Of a stretch of 64,000 nucleotides of DNA, positions 14,912 to 23,420 are shown in pieces. A model generated the notes under the pieces. The model ran no database searches. It saw only the letters and a list, made by a program, of their open reading frames with translations, and was not told the DNA's origin. Position 1 is the first letter of the stretch; every line of letters starts with the position of its first letter. A program made the translations under genes and the position numbers. The DNA comes from an uncultured Bacteroidota bacterium (GTDB lineage Bacteria; Bacteroidota; Bacteroidia; Flavobacteriales; Flavobacteriaceae), in assembly GCA_902517365.1 (NCBI GenBank), contig CABYCA010000001.1, positions 1 through 64,000 of the forward strand. The letters are read 5' to 3'.

Positions 14912-15583
14912 TTATATAATAGACTCCCCATTTAAATTTGTTGTAAGAACTTCTGACATATAATCAAAGAATGGTCTAATTGACTCAAAATAATTAACTA
15001 GTTGTCTCTGAAAGTTATTATCAAGGATATCATCTTCTTTTAATTTTTTGATAAATATGAACTGCTTTTTTTTAATAATATCTATATGCTCATGATCGAT
15101 ATTGAAACCTTTAGGTGATGTTTTTAACTCTTCCCCTTTCATATCTCCCCATATATCTTTAATTTTTTTTTGATTTATTATGCTCTTGAACTCTTGCCCA
15201 TCTATTTCTATTTCTTTTCTAATTCTGAGTAAATCTTCTTTATTTGGATTCCAAAAACCCACTGCTAGAAAGCTTTCATCTGCTGATATTTCTAAGTAAT
15301 ACCCTCCTCTAAGCTCAGGCTTTGCTCTGTGAAAGGCCATCCCAATGTTTTTTTTAAATGGGGTCTTGTCCTTTGAAAACCTTAAATCTCTGTATATCCT
15401 AAAAATCTTTAATTTTTCAATATCATCTGAAACACTAAGAGAGTCTTTTACCTCTTGTGCAAAAATTTTTATATCAGATTGAATAGATTTAAACTGGTCT
15501 TTATTCTTATTAAACCAGTCCCTATTGTTATTTAACTTAAGTTCTTTTAAAAAACTAATTGTATTTTTAGGTATTACTTGCAT
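14912..15583 (-). CDS. DUF2461 (TIGR02453) family protein
   Basis: 223 residues with the family pattern FLKELKLNNNRDWFNKNKDQF at the start, RIYRDLRFSKDKTPFKKNIG near residue 85 and RGGYYLEIS with a following FWNP. Soluble and cytoplasmic. Function not known for the family. Length is normal. Confidence 0.9.
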   Translation of the reverse strand: MQVIPKNTISFLKELKLNNNRDWFNKNKDQFKSIQSDIKIFAQEVKDSLSVSDDIEKLKIFRIYRDLRFSKDKTPFKKNIGMAFHRAKPELRGGYYLEISADESFLAVGFWNPNKEDLLRIRKEIEIDGQEFKSIINQKKIKDIWGDMKGEELKTSPKGFNIDHEHIDIIKKKQFIFIKKLKEDDILDNNFQRQLVNYFESIRPFFDYMSEVLTTNLNGESII

Positions 15584-15606
15584 TCAATTAATTTACGACT
15601 TAATCA

Positions 15607-16284
15607 TTATTTTAGATCAGGTAATTTATTGATTTTCCATAGGCACAATGACTTATCGTCATATATTCCACCCATTTCTTGACATTTTTCATTATAAGTG
15701 AGTAAAGGCTTTGGAAAATTAAATGGCTCTTTTTCAAGATTAATTGGCCTCCAGTCTGCTGAATATATATCAAGATTTTTATCTACATTCACAAAAGAAG
15801 TACTCATAAGATATTTTGATCTAGATTGTTTAATTCTAAATATTGATTTTTTTATGTCTTCTATAGAAAAATGAACAAGACAATCTCTAACAAACATCAA
15901 ATCAGCCTTACCTAATCTTGAATTTGTTATGTCGGAATTGAAAAAACTAATATTATTTTTTTTAAATTTTTTGTTATTCTTAATTATTAATTGCTCAACA
16001 ATATCATGGCCCTGATATTCTATATTTTTCATATCCATAAATGACATCCAGTTAAAATCACCACACGGTATGTCAATAATTGATTTTATTTTAAAATCTT
16101 TAATTATTTGATCTAAAGATTTTAGAACTTCTTTAGTGTTTTTAATTTCTGAACCAATACCAGATCTACTCTCATTGCTTTCCCAGAAGTTTTCATTGTA
16201 TATAAGTTCAAACCTTTCTTGTAAAGATAGTTTTGAAAATTTTGATTTTGAAAAGTTATTGTAATAAGATATTTTTTTATCCAA
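15607..16284 (-). CDS. Class I SAM-dependent methyltransferase
   Basis: 225 residues. Motif I is IIDIPCGDFNWM (about residues 68-79), an unusual PCGDFNW form seen in a family of predicted methyltransferases, followed by YQGHDIV (motif II acidic region), FFNSDIT (motif III) and ADLMFVRDCLVHF (post-III). Substrate unknown. The only plausible start is TTG at 16284, since no ATG precedes the conserved region. Confidence 0.85.
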   Translation of the reverse strand: MDKKISYYNNFSKSKFSKLSLQERFELIYNENFWESNESRSGIGSEIKNTKEVLKSLDQIIKDFKIKSIIDIPCGDFNWMSFMDMKNIEYQGHDIVEQLIIKNNKKFKKNNISFFNSDITNSRLGKADLMFVRDCLVHFSIEDIKKSIFRIKQSRSKYLMSTSFVNVDKNLDIYSADWRPINLEKEPFNFPKPLLTYNEKCQEMGGIYDDKSLCLWKINKLPDLK

Positions 16285-16324
16285 AAGAAATAATATAATT
16301 TAAAGATTAGTCTATTTTTAATCT

Positions 16325-16342
16325 AACTCTAAAATAAGAGTT
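16325..16342. terminator. Terminator-like hairpin
   Basis: AACTCT-AAAATA-AGAGTT followed by TTT on the plus strand. It lies between two minus-strand genes, so its role is unclear. Confidence 0.3.
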
Positions 16343-16422
16343 TTTACGGCAATGATATTTATCATTTATAATTGATTATAAAAAATTTAAAGAATAGAGT
16401 ATCCTTTTATCCTTTGACTGCT

Positions 16423-16644
16423 TTAAAAACCAAAAATAAACCAGTCTAATTGATATATCATAATCAAGATCACAATTGAATATAAAATCCACAACATAGT
16501 TCCTTTTCTATTTAGTCCAATAGGACCAAGCCAGTCAGATGCTTTTAAATGCCAATAAGACCTTAGGTAGTATCTCATTCCTATTATACTTAAGATTAAT
16601 GCTATAAGTTTTACAAGGAACCAAACATAAAAAAGAAATTCCAT
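16423..16644 (-). CDS. Small membrane protein, 73 residues
   Basis: Two transmembrane segments: FYVWFLVKLIALILSIIGM and TMLWILYSIVILIMIYQL, flanking a YYLRSYWHLKASDWLGPIGLNRKG loop. ATG start. Unrecognised; divergent from the DUF4149-like gene. Confidence 0.7.
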   Translation of the reverse strand: MEFLFYVWFLVKLIALILSIIGMRYYLRSYWHLKASDWLGPIGLNRKGTMLWILYSIVILIMIYQLDWFIFGF

Positions 16645-16720
16645 AATTAAAGCTCTATATTTGTAACTTATTCAATAACTAAATTAAAGTAGTAAATTTT
16701 TGACCCAAACCTTAAAAAAA

Positions 16721-17128
16721 ATGCAAATACTAAAGTTTTTTCCTCTAGTCTTATCAGGATTTATATCAGGAATTATTGTTTATCAGTCTCTTTTGATTGC
16801 TCCATCGATAAATAAGTTACTTAGTAGCGAAGATGCAAGTTTGTATTTGAGACATATCTGGCCTAAGTTTTTCATAATTATTGGCATTTTATCGCTTTTG
16901 TGTTTTATATGTATTTCATTATTTAACTCAAACCAGAGTTCAGCTAAAATTTTTTCAATTTTATCTGCGGTCTTAATGCTAGTCTGTTATATAGCTATTC
17001 CTTATATGAATCAAGCTAAAGATTCACTCAACGAAAGTCTTTTTATGATTCTTCATTTAGGCAGTATAATATTGACAATAATAACCTTACTGATGAATTT
17101 TTCTATTTTTATTTTTTGGAAATATTAA
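16721..17128 (+). CDS. DUF4149-like integral membrane protein
   Basis: 135 residues from ATG 16721, preferred to a TTG at 16700. Four hydrophobic helices. The layout resembles DUF4149: an N-terminal GFISGIIVYQSLLIAPSI with an F/P-type helix, LRHIWPKFF at the second helix, then a YMNQAKDSLNES loop and HLGSIIL before the last helix. Function unknown. The assignment is by pattern only. Confidence 0.6.
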   Translation: MQILKFFPLVLSGFISGIIVYQSLLIAPSINKLLSSEDASLYLRHIWPKFFIIIGILSLLCFICISLFNSNQSSAKIFSILSAVLMLVCYIAIPYMNQAKDSLNESLFMILHLGSIILTIITLLMNFSIFIFWKY

Positions 17129-17154
17129 AATTTTAATAATTACATTTCTACAAT

Positions 17155-17529
17155 ATGGATAAAAAAAAAGTTATTCTAAATGAAGGAGAATATGTATTCT
17201 GTTCTATCACAGACATTAATAAAATTAGTATAGACAATATTATTAGTTCTTTTAAAGAGTCAGAAGGATATTCAATTATAATCTCAAAAGAAGAAGCAAT
17301 AAAAAATAATTTACCATTCTATTTTGTTTCAGCATGGATAACCTTAGATATAGAATCAACTCTAGACTCAGTAGGTTTAACTTCGGTATTTTCTAAAAAA
17401 CTAAAAAAGGCTGGAATTAGCTGCAATGTTGTTGCAGCATATCATCATGATCATATTTTTATTCCTTATCAAGAAAGACTTAAGGCAATAAAAATACTTT
17501 CTGATATGTATGAGTCTCAAAATAATTAG
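17155..17529 (+). CDS. ACT-domain protein (COG3602-like)
   Basis: 124 residues. The C-terminal half, FVSAWITLDIESTLDSVGLTSVFSKKLKKAGISCNVVAAYHHDHIFIP, is the conserved region of small ACT-domain proteins of the COG3602 type that are thought to bind amino acids. The N-terminal half (GEYVFCSI, ATIREEEG-like SIIISKEEA) fits a first ACT module. Regulatory target unknown. Its stop overlaps that of the convergent ThuA gene by 4 nt. Confidence 0.85.
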   Translation: MDKKKVILNEGEYVFCSITDINKISIDNIISSFKESEGYSIIISKEEAIKNNLPFYFVSAWITLDIESTLDSVGLTSVFSKKLKKAGISCNVVAAYHHDHIFIPYQERLKAIKILSDMYESQNN

Positions 17530-18260
17530 TAGTCTTCATAAGAGGCGTATAGAATACCTTTCTCAAGTAATTTAATAAACCTTTCATCATCATATACTTC
17601 CTTGGTGTGTCCTAAGCCTGTATAGAATGACCTTCCACCGTCATATTCATGATACCATGTTATTGGATGATAATCAGGATGTTCACCACCTATATAGGAG
17701 CCTTCGTCAAGATTTAATAAAATATTAATATCATAATTTATATAGTCAAAATTATACCACTCATCTTCAATTTCCCATTCAGATTCTAAATGATTTGTAA
17801 TTTTATGGTTTATTGTTAAAATTTTACCATTCATAACCTCTGGATGGTTTCTATAGTAAGCTCCTACCAACTTTCCATACCATTGCCAGTTATACTCAGT
17901 GTCAGCTGCTGCATGAACACCAACAAATCCTTTACCACTCTTAATGAAAGATTCCATAACTTTTTGTTCAACATCAGTTAAAATTTCCTCTGTTGTGTTA
18001 AGAAAAATAATTGTTTTAATCTTTTTTAAATTTATATAAGTAATTACACTAGAATTATCCGAGTGATATACATTAAAATTATTCTTATTTCCAATATTTT
18101 GTATTAGCTTAAGACCTGATTCAATCGAATCATGAACCCAACCTTTAGTTTCTGTAATTACAAGTACTGAATATGAGTTATTGCTAGAACAGTTGAGACA
18201 ATCTATGTTTGTATCAAATGGAAATAAAAAAAAAATAATGAATAATAACGCTATCCTCAT
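17526..18260 (-). CDS. ThuA-domain protein
   Basis: 244 residues with an N-terminal signal-like stretch (MRIALLFIIFFLFPFDTNID). The class I glutamine amidotransferase-like ThuA fold is shown by VLVITETKGWVHDSIESGL, VGVHAAADTEYNWQWYGKLVGAYYRNHPE and ITWYHEYDGGRSFYTGLGHT. ThuA proteins act in sugar metabolism (trehalose or other glycoside utilisation), often exported in Bacteroidota; exact reaction unknown. Followed closely by a secreted protein gene upstream (22 nt), so likely cotranscribed. Confidence 0.9.
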   Translation of the reverse strand: MRIALLFIIFFLFPFDTNIDCLNCSSNNSYSVLVITETKGWVHDSIESGLKLIQNIGNKNNFNVYHSDNSSVITYINLKKIKTIIFLNTTEEILTDVEQKVMESFIKSGKGFVGVHAAADTEYNWQWYGKLVGAYYRNHPEVMNGKILTINHKITNHLESEWEIEDEWYNFDYINYDINILLNLDEGSYIGGEHPDYHPITWYHEYDGGRSFYTGLGHTKEVYDDERFIKLLEKGILYASYEDY

Positions 18261-18281
18261 AATAGAAGCTGTCGGTGTTAG

Positions 18282-18734
18282 TTATTTTCCAAAAACCTTC
18301 CTTAACTGACCCTTAGTTAGCCAAGTCCACTTAATCTCACTAGATCCTTTAGAATTATATAATAATTTAACCTGTCCAGAGGTCAATCTTGAAATACCTA
18401 ATCTTCCTCTATCCAAATTTATGTAAGTAATTGGATCGCTTTTCTTTAATTTAGATCCAATTAATATTTTATTATACAAATCATCCAATTCTCTATCTGT
18501 TGCTCGAAAGCGGACATTTGTCATGTCTCTCATCTCAGGAAATTCTAGGTTGTGATATTTAAGGTTATAAACATATTCACCATTTATTTCCTGCTTTGAT
18601 AACTCAATATATTTATAACGAGTTGATACTTTACCAATAGATTCAATAAAATACCCAGAGGAGTTTTGATCAATTTGAGCATAGGAAAATGTGCATGCAA
18701 AAATAGCAATTAATGCAATGAATGGTTTTTTCAT
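18282..18734 (-). CDS. Secreted protein of unknown function
   Basis: 150 residues with signal peptide MKKPFIALIAIFACTFSYAQ. Mature part is beta-rich and polar (VSTRYKYIELSKQEINGEYVY, FRATDRELDDLYNKI, ITYINLDRGRLGISRL), no cysteine. Not recognised. It is spaced 13 nt from the upstream transporter gene and 21 nt from ThuA, so may be in one operon with them. Confidence 0.7.
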   Translation of the reverse strand: MKKPFIALIAIFACTFSYAQIDQNSSGYFIESIGKVSTRYKYIELSKQEINGEYVYNLKYHNLEFPEMRDMTNVRFRATDRELDDLYNKILIGSKLKKSDPITYINLDRGRLGISRLTSGQVKLLYNSKGSSEIKWTWLTKGQLRKVFGK

Positions 18735-18747
18735 ATATCTAAATTAA

Positions 18748-19344
18748 TTATTTTTTATTAATAAGAATTTTCTTTTTTAAGTAGCTTAGTAATACCCCAT
18801 AAACAGGGAGAAAAAGGATAAGTCCAATTATAATTTTTATAATAAGTTGATTTGTTGCAATCTCAAACCAATTATTTGCCATGTATATGTCTTCTGAATT
18901 GTAAAAAGCACTAAAAAAGAATGAATATGTATCAATAATATTTGATACAAACGTTGAAAGAGATGGCGCTACCCACCAATAAGAGTATTTATCTCTAAAG
19001 TATTGAAAAGCATTTATGTCGATAATAATGCTTAAAGCATAGGCAATTGAGCTAGCAAGACTTATTCTTAGTGCAATTGAAATTAGATTTTGTTCATAGT
19101 ATATAATTAAAAAAGAGGAAATAATTGCAAATGGAAAAGCAAAAGAAATAGTTTTAGTTGCTATTGACTTACCAACTAGTCTTACGGTCAAATCTGTAGC
19201 TACAACAACTAATGGAAAGCTAAAAGCTGCCAAAGTAAGCTTTATTCCAATAATTTCAATAGGTATTGATACAAGGAAATTAGATATCGTTATTATTACT
19301 ATATGAAGTAAAACAAGAAACTGTAATAATTTTCTATTTTTCAT
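18748..19344 (-). CDS. yhhQ: VUT-family queuosine precursor transporter (YhhQ-like)
   Basis: 198 residues, six or so transmembrane helices. VUT/YhhQ features are LVVVATDLTVRLVGK near residue 45, AYALSIIIDINAFQYFRDK near residue 100, and SNIIDTYSFFFSAF near residue 130. E. coli YhhQ imports 7-deazaguanine precursors of queuosine (preQ0/preQ1). The gene overlaps the upstream phosphoribosyltransferase gene by 11 nt. Substrate specificity is inferred by family. Confidence 0.82.
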   Translation of the reverse strand: MKNRKLLQFLVLLHIVIITISNFLVSIPIEIIGIKLTLAAFSFPLVVVATDLTVRLVGKSIATKTISFAFPFAIISSFLIIYYEQNLISIALRISLASSIAYALSIIIDINAFQYFRDKYSYWWVAPSLSTFVSNIIDTYSFFFSAFYNSEDIYMANNWFEIATNQLIIKIIIGLILFLPVYGVLLSYLKKKILINKK

Positions 19345-19798
19345 CTATCTTCCACCAATTTTCCCACGGAAAAACATACCAGTAGTCTTGAAGTTTTGTG
19401 TTAACTATTTTTCCATAATATTCAACTTTTGATTTACTTTCTGATTTATTAATCAATACAGCAAAATGTATAATAGTCGCTATATTTTTACTCAAATCTT
19501 TAATAACACCAATAGTATTACCAGAATCATTTATATCATCAATTATTAATACTGAATTAAATTGTTTTATTTTTTCTTTAATAATTATTAAGTCTGGATC
19601 TATATTAGAGTCTCTTAATTCAATACTAATTACTTCATGAGGTTTATTGAGGTAGTGCGAAAGATAAATACCAGGTATACATCCTCCTCTATTAATACTG
19701 ATTATCACTTCAGGGTCAAAATTTGAGTCTATCAATTGTCCAGAAATTTTCTTGATTGAGTCGATCATTTCCTCAATTGTGTAATAAATTTTTTCCAT
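19334..19798 (-). CDS. Phosphoribosyltransferase (xanthine/guanine type)
   Basis: 154 residues of the type I PRTase fold: IISINRGGCIPGIYLSHYLN (residues about 32-50) and the PRPP-binding loop VLIIDDINDSGNT (about 82-94). The family includes xanthine-guanine phosphoribosyltransferase Gpt. It overlaps the YhhQ-like transporter gene by 11 nt, so the two are coexpressed and may together salvage purines or deazapurines. Exact base unknown. Confidence 0.85.
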   Translation of the reverse strand: MEKIYYTIEEMIDSIKKISGQLIDSNFDPEVIISINRGGCIPGIYLSHYLNKPHEVISIELRDSNIDPDLIIIKEKIKQFNSVLIIDDINDSGNTIGVIKDLSKNIATIIHFAVLINKSESKSKVEYYGKIVNTKLQDYWYVFPWENWWKIDEK

Positions 19799-19830
19799 TT
19801 ACTTCTTCTTAATCCTTTAAAGGTTCTATT

Positions 19831-19965
19831 TTAAAATAACTCCCATAAACCCAATGTATAAAAGCCAATATCTAGATATTCAACCTCAAAGTATAATAGG
19901 AAACCTATAACAGCTATTGCAAAAATTGCTCTACTTTCATAAACAAGGAAAGGCTCTTTATTTTT
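19831..19965 (-). pseudogene. Possible remnant of a small membrane protein gene
   Basis: 44 open codons with a hydrophobic stretch (AIFAIAVIGFLLYF) and ending LGLWELF, but no start codon in frame and no ATG upstream in other frames. It may be a decayed small gene or chance. Confidence 0.25.
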
Positions 19966-20006
19966 TTATATTTTCAATATAAAAAATTATACTTTAAATT
20001 AGGAGT

Positions 20007-20390
20007 ATGAAAAAAGAATTAAATAAAAAAAGTGATGTTGTAACGGTTGTTATTGATGTTTCCTTGAAAAATAATATTGAAACTGTTAGAAACTACATAA
20101 TAGAAGAGCAATGTCCTCTATTCTATAGCTTTAATGATGATGGTATAATTAAATTTGAGTGGTTCTTAAACGAAGAGAATAATACAGCAACTCTCATTGA
20201 AGTATTTAAAAACTCTGATGTATGGGAAGAATTAGGAAACAAAGTTATTGGATCTCCTATTAATATTAAATTTAGAGAATTGTTTGAAATAGAAAAACTT
20301 ACAGTTCTTGGAGATATTAATGATTCATTCAGAGAAAAGATACTACCAATGAATCCAATAATTAAGTCATATGTTGGTGGGATTTGCTAG
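20007..20390 (+). CDS. ABM-like (dimeric alpha/beta barrel) small protein
   Basis: 127 residues, no signal. VVTVVIDVSLKNNIETVRNYIIEEQCPLFYSF, then IIKFEWFLNEENNTATLIEVFKNSDVWEELGNK, reads as the beta-alpha-beta-beta-alpha pattern of antibiotic-biosynthesis-monooxygenase-like proteins. No cofactor residues can be assigned. Cytoplasmic and single. It is similar in fold class to, but not evidently homologous with, the secreted tandem family. Confidence 0.65.
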   Translation: MKKELNKKSDVVTVVIDVSLKNNIETVRNYIIEEQCPLFYSFNDDGIIKFEWFLNEENNTATLIEVFKNSDVWEELGNKVIGSPINIKFRELFEIEKLTVLGDINDSFREKILPMNPIIKSYVGGIC

Positions 20391-20416
20391 AATTATATAG
20401 ATTAAAATTTAGTAGT

Positions 20417-20572
20417 TTATTTAATAAGAAACTTCTTTGCGAATTTTATAAGCCAACCAAACTTATAATACATAATTTTCATTGTGTAAAACATATATGT
20501 TTTAGAATATGAAAGTTTTTGAAAGATATTACTTCGACTTAATAAATATGTGAAACGCCTTTTAAGCTTCAT
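20417..20572 (-). CDS. Small basic protein, 51 residues
   Basis: MKLKRRFTYLLSRSNIFQKL... ending KFAKKFLIK, strongly basic (about 14 Lys/Arg) and amphipathic rather than membrane-spanning. ATG start and TAA stop. Unrecognised. Convergent with the preceding gene. Confidence 0.45.
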   Translation of the reverse strand: MKLKRRFTYLLSRSNIFQKLSYSKTYMFYTMKIMYYKFGWLIKFAKKFLIK

Positions 20573-20630
20573 TATTCAAACTTATAAAGTATAAATTAAT
20601 CAATAATCTAATAAAAAGTTAAATACTTAG

Positions 20631-21620
20631 TTAAGTTTTAAAATAATTGGATGTATCCTCAATTGTTTTTTCAATTGGAATAGGATTATATTTCAATATA
20701 TCTTTAGCAAGACTAGAATCAATGTTTATGTCAAGTCCTAATAAGTTTTTAATAGGTTTAATTGTTTTGTCAAAATTTGCCAAAAACCTGACTAAAAAAA
20801 CTGGTGGACTAAAAGTTGGGGCATTATGTCCGTGATTATTTACCATTTTACAAAAGTCTTTAACCCAATACGTATTCTGACAAACAATAAATCTTTTTCC
20901 TATTGAATTATTATTTTTTAAAGCTGCAACATGCATTTTAGCAACATCCCTTACATCAACTATTCCCATCTTAAATGGCGGAGCTACAGGCATTTCTCTA
21001 TTAATCATCATGGAGAAGAACTCAAGTGAACCCCTCTTTATATACTTCCCTATACCTGGGCCTAAAACTAAAGGAGGAAGAATAGTTGTCAATTCAATTG
21101 AATTGAATTTTGAGACATAATCCCAAGCGGACCTTTCAGCTAATGTTTTACTCTTTGTATATGCGTCTAAATCTTTATTTGAAGTATCAGTCCAGCATGA
21201 TTCATTAATATTCGTATCTAAATTTTTTGTCATATAAACCGATGCAACAGAGGATGTCATGATAATTCTTGAAACAGAATTTTTTTTTGCATGTTGTAAA
21301 ATTCGAAGTGTTCCTTTTTCATGCGGTGAGATAAGATCATTTTCATCGCCTTGAAATGAAAGTGGAAATGGCCCTGCTACATGAAAAATAGCATCACAAC
21401 CTATAATTGAGTCATTCCATCCCTCGTCTTGATTTAAGTCAGTTTGATAAAAATCTATACTGACTTTTTTTTTCAAGAATTTTTCAATTTCTAATTTAAT
21501 TTCATCTGATTTATTAATATCTCTTATTGTTGTCCTTACTTGATAATTTGACTTAATAAGTTCAGCAATACAATGTTTTCCAATAAATGATGAACCTCCA
21601 GTTACTAAAACGGTTTTCAT
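20631..21620 (-). CDS. NAD(P)-dependent epimerase/dehydratase family reductase
   Basis: 329 residues of the extended SDR type, closest in pattern to dihydroflavonol/cinnamoyl-CoA reductases. TGGSSFIGKHC (residues 7-17) is the nucleotide-binding loop, VAGPFP and IIMTSSVASVY contain the catalytic Ser region, and AYTKSKTLAE is the YxxxK active site near residues 155-164. PPLVLGPGIGK follows. Physiological substrate unknown. The next gene upstream, OsmC, is 22 nt away, so they may be an operon. Confidence 0.88.
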   Translation of the reverse strand: MKTVLVTGGSSFIGKHCIAELIKSNYQVRTTIRDINKSDEIKLEIEKFLKKKVSIDFYQTDLNQDEGWNDSIIGCDAIFHVAGPFPLSFQGDENDLISPHEKGTLRILQHAKKNSVSRIIMTSSVASVYMTKNLDTNINESCWTDTSNKDLDAYTKSKTLAERSAWDYVSKFNSIELTTILPPLVLGPGIGKYIKRGSLEFFSMMINREMPVAPPFKMGIVDVRDVAKMHVAALKNNNSIGKRFIVCQNTYWVKDFCKMVNNHGHNAPTFSPPVFLVRFLANFDKTIKPIKNLLGLDINIDSSLAKDILKYNPIPIEKTIEDTSNYFKT

Positions 21621-21642
21621 AATAAAATTTGGGTTATTGAAT

Positions 21643-22062
21643 TTAAATTAATGATGGGTTTAAAGTTATATCACAATTAAGTACTCCTGAAATAGGACAG
21701 TTCTTCTTTGCATCCTCTGCTAATTCCTCAAATTCTTCTATAGATACTCCTGGCACCTTTGCACTTAGATTAAGTTCAATTGAAATAATTTTTCCATCTT
21801 CAAAAGTCAATACCGCATCAGTATTTAATTCTTCTGGACTATAGCCTGCCTCATTTAACACAAAACTTAGTTTCATATTAAAGCATCCTGCATGAGCTGC
21901 AGCAATGAGTTCCTCTGGATTTGTACCAAGTTTTCCTTCATCATTCTCAAATCTTGTTTTAAAACTATATGGCATTTTCTCAAATGCTCCACTTTGAGCT
22001 GAAAGAAGACCATTTCCATCTGCACCACCCCCTATCCAAATTGCATTTACTTTTCTTTTCAT
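21643..22062 (-). CDS. OsmC family peroxiredoxin
   Basis: 139 residues, the usual size. Family features: FKTRFENDEGKLGTNPEELIAAAHAGCFNM with catalytic Cys60, and NCPISGVLN with Cys122. These two Cys reduce organic hydroperoxides in OsmC/Ohr proteins. Cytoplasmic. Pairs with the SDR gene downstream. Confidence 0.93.
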   Translation of the reverse strand: MKRKVNAIWIGGGADGNGLLSAQSGAFEKMPYSFKTRFENDEGKLGTNPEELIAAAHAGCFNMKLSFVLNEAGYSPEELNTDAVLTFEDGKIISIELNLSAKVPGVSIEEFEELAEDAKKNCPISGVLNCDITLNPSLI

Positions 22063-22271
22063 AGTATTTTATTTTTTATTTAATTACGTCAGCGTATGAT
22101 TTAATAACTAGATTCATTGATTAAAAAAATTTCTTACAATTCTCATGTAATTAATCTAATTTAAGAAATTAATTAACCACTGTATTAATGATAAACAGAG
22201 AGTTGAAAATAATACTCTAAATTAATTTTTAAAATTATAAATTTATTAGATAAATATTTAGATTCATATAA

Positions 22272-23267
22272 ATGAAGTTTGTCAGTATAAAAAAATTCTA
22301 TTTACTTTTTCTATCAATCCTTATAAGCTGCTCATCAGATAAGGATGTTTATGAGAGTCCACAGGTAACAAATATTGTTGAAGAAAATAATATTATTGAA
22401 CAAAATATATCTCAAGAAGTTGTTTCTGTTCAAGATAATACTCTAAATAGTAATTCAACCGAATCCTTCACTTTTACTCCTATTGGTAGCTTAAGCAACA
22501 AACCTTTAAGCATTTTTTATCATATACCAGATGGAGATATAAAAAATCTTCCTATTTTATTTTCGTTTCATGGGGCTAGCAGAAATGCTTCTAGCTACAG
22601 AAATTATTGGATCGAGATGGCTAATGATAATAATTTTATGGTTTTTGCTCCAGAATTTGATGATATTAATTATGAGGGAGGAGATAAATATAATCTTGCA
22701 AATATATTTGAGGATGGTGACAACCCTAGTATAGATACCTATAATTCACCTGATACTTGGACAATTTCAATAATTGATCAAATATTTGATTATATAGTTA
22801 ATGAAATTCAGGGAAACCAAACAAGTTACAATGCCTGGGGTCATTCTGCTGGCGCACAATTTCTTCACAGGTTTATACTATATCTTCCAAACAGTAAATT
22901 AAATGTTGGTGTTTCATCTAATGCGGGATGGTATACTGTACCTGATAATAGTTTTGATTTTCCATATGGATTATTTAATAGCCAATTAAATGATTCTACA
23001 CTGACAGATGCTTTTTCAAAGAAACTCTATGTCCATCTTGGAGAAAATGACAATAATCCAAATTCCTCAGGACTAAGGCATAATGACGTAGTTGACCTTC
23101 AGGGACTAAATAGACATGATAGAGGTAATTTTTTTTATCAAAAGTCTTTAACAAAGGCAGAATCTATTAATGCAATATTCAATTGGATTAAAATTGAAGT
23201 CCCTGAAATTGATCATAGCGCTAGTTTAATGGCCCTTGATGCTCTTAAATATATTATAGAAGAATAA
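22272..23267 (+). CDS. Alpha/beta-hydrolase lipoprotein
   Basis: 331 residues with lipobox ILISC (Cys20) and a low-complexity Asn/Glu/Ser linker to about residue 75. The hydrolase domain has LFSFHGASRNASSYR (oxyanion-hole HG), WGHSAGAQFLHRF with nucleophile GHSAG, and a late His in NRHDRGNF or following. Distantly like PHB-depolymerase/esterase-type secreted enzymes. Substrate unknown. Followed 12 nt later by a small ORF. Confidence 0.8.
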   Translation: MKFVSIKKFYLLFLSILISCSSDKDVYESPQVTNIVEENNIIEQNISQEVVSVQDNTLNSNSTESFTFTPIGSLSNKPLSIFYHIPDGDIKNLPILFSFHGASRNASSYRNYWIEMANDNNFMVFAPEFDDINYEGGDKYNLANIFEDGDNPSIDTYNSPDTWTISIIDQIFDYIVNEIQGNQTSYNAWGHSAGAQFLHRFILYLPNSKLNVGVSSNAGWYTVPDNSFDFPYGLFNSQLNDSTLTDAFSKKLYVHLGENDNNPNSSGLRHNDVVDLQGLNRHDRGNFFYQKSLTKAESINAIFNWIKIEVPEIDHSASLMALDALKYIIEE

Positions 23268-23279
23268 AAATATATATCA

Positions 23280-23411
23280 ATGACAAAAGAAAACACTATA
23301 GCGGATTTATTAAAGAGGTTAGACATAGAGATGATGAATCCAAAAGATTCTGTGCATCAAATCGTTTTAAAAATCACAATTGACAACATTAATAAACTTT
23401 TAGTTAAATAA
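23280..23411 (+). CDS. Small soluble protein, 43 residues
   Basis: MTKENTIADLLKRLDIEMMN... ending NINKLLVK; two predicted amphipathic helices and no signal. ATG start 12 nt after the hydrolase stop, hence possibly cotranscribed. Unrecognised. Confidence 0.5.
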   Translation: MTKENTIADLLKRLDIEMMNPKDSVHQIVLKITIDNINKLLVK

Positions 23412-23420
23412 TTACTGTTA

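Noticed and set aside
20007..20390. Membership of this protein in the secreted seven-member family
   Set aside because: It has no signal peptide, one module only and none of the KKTK, YNExYG or MPDG blocks; only the fold class is similar.
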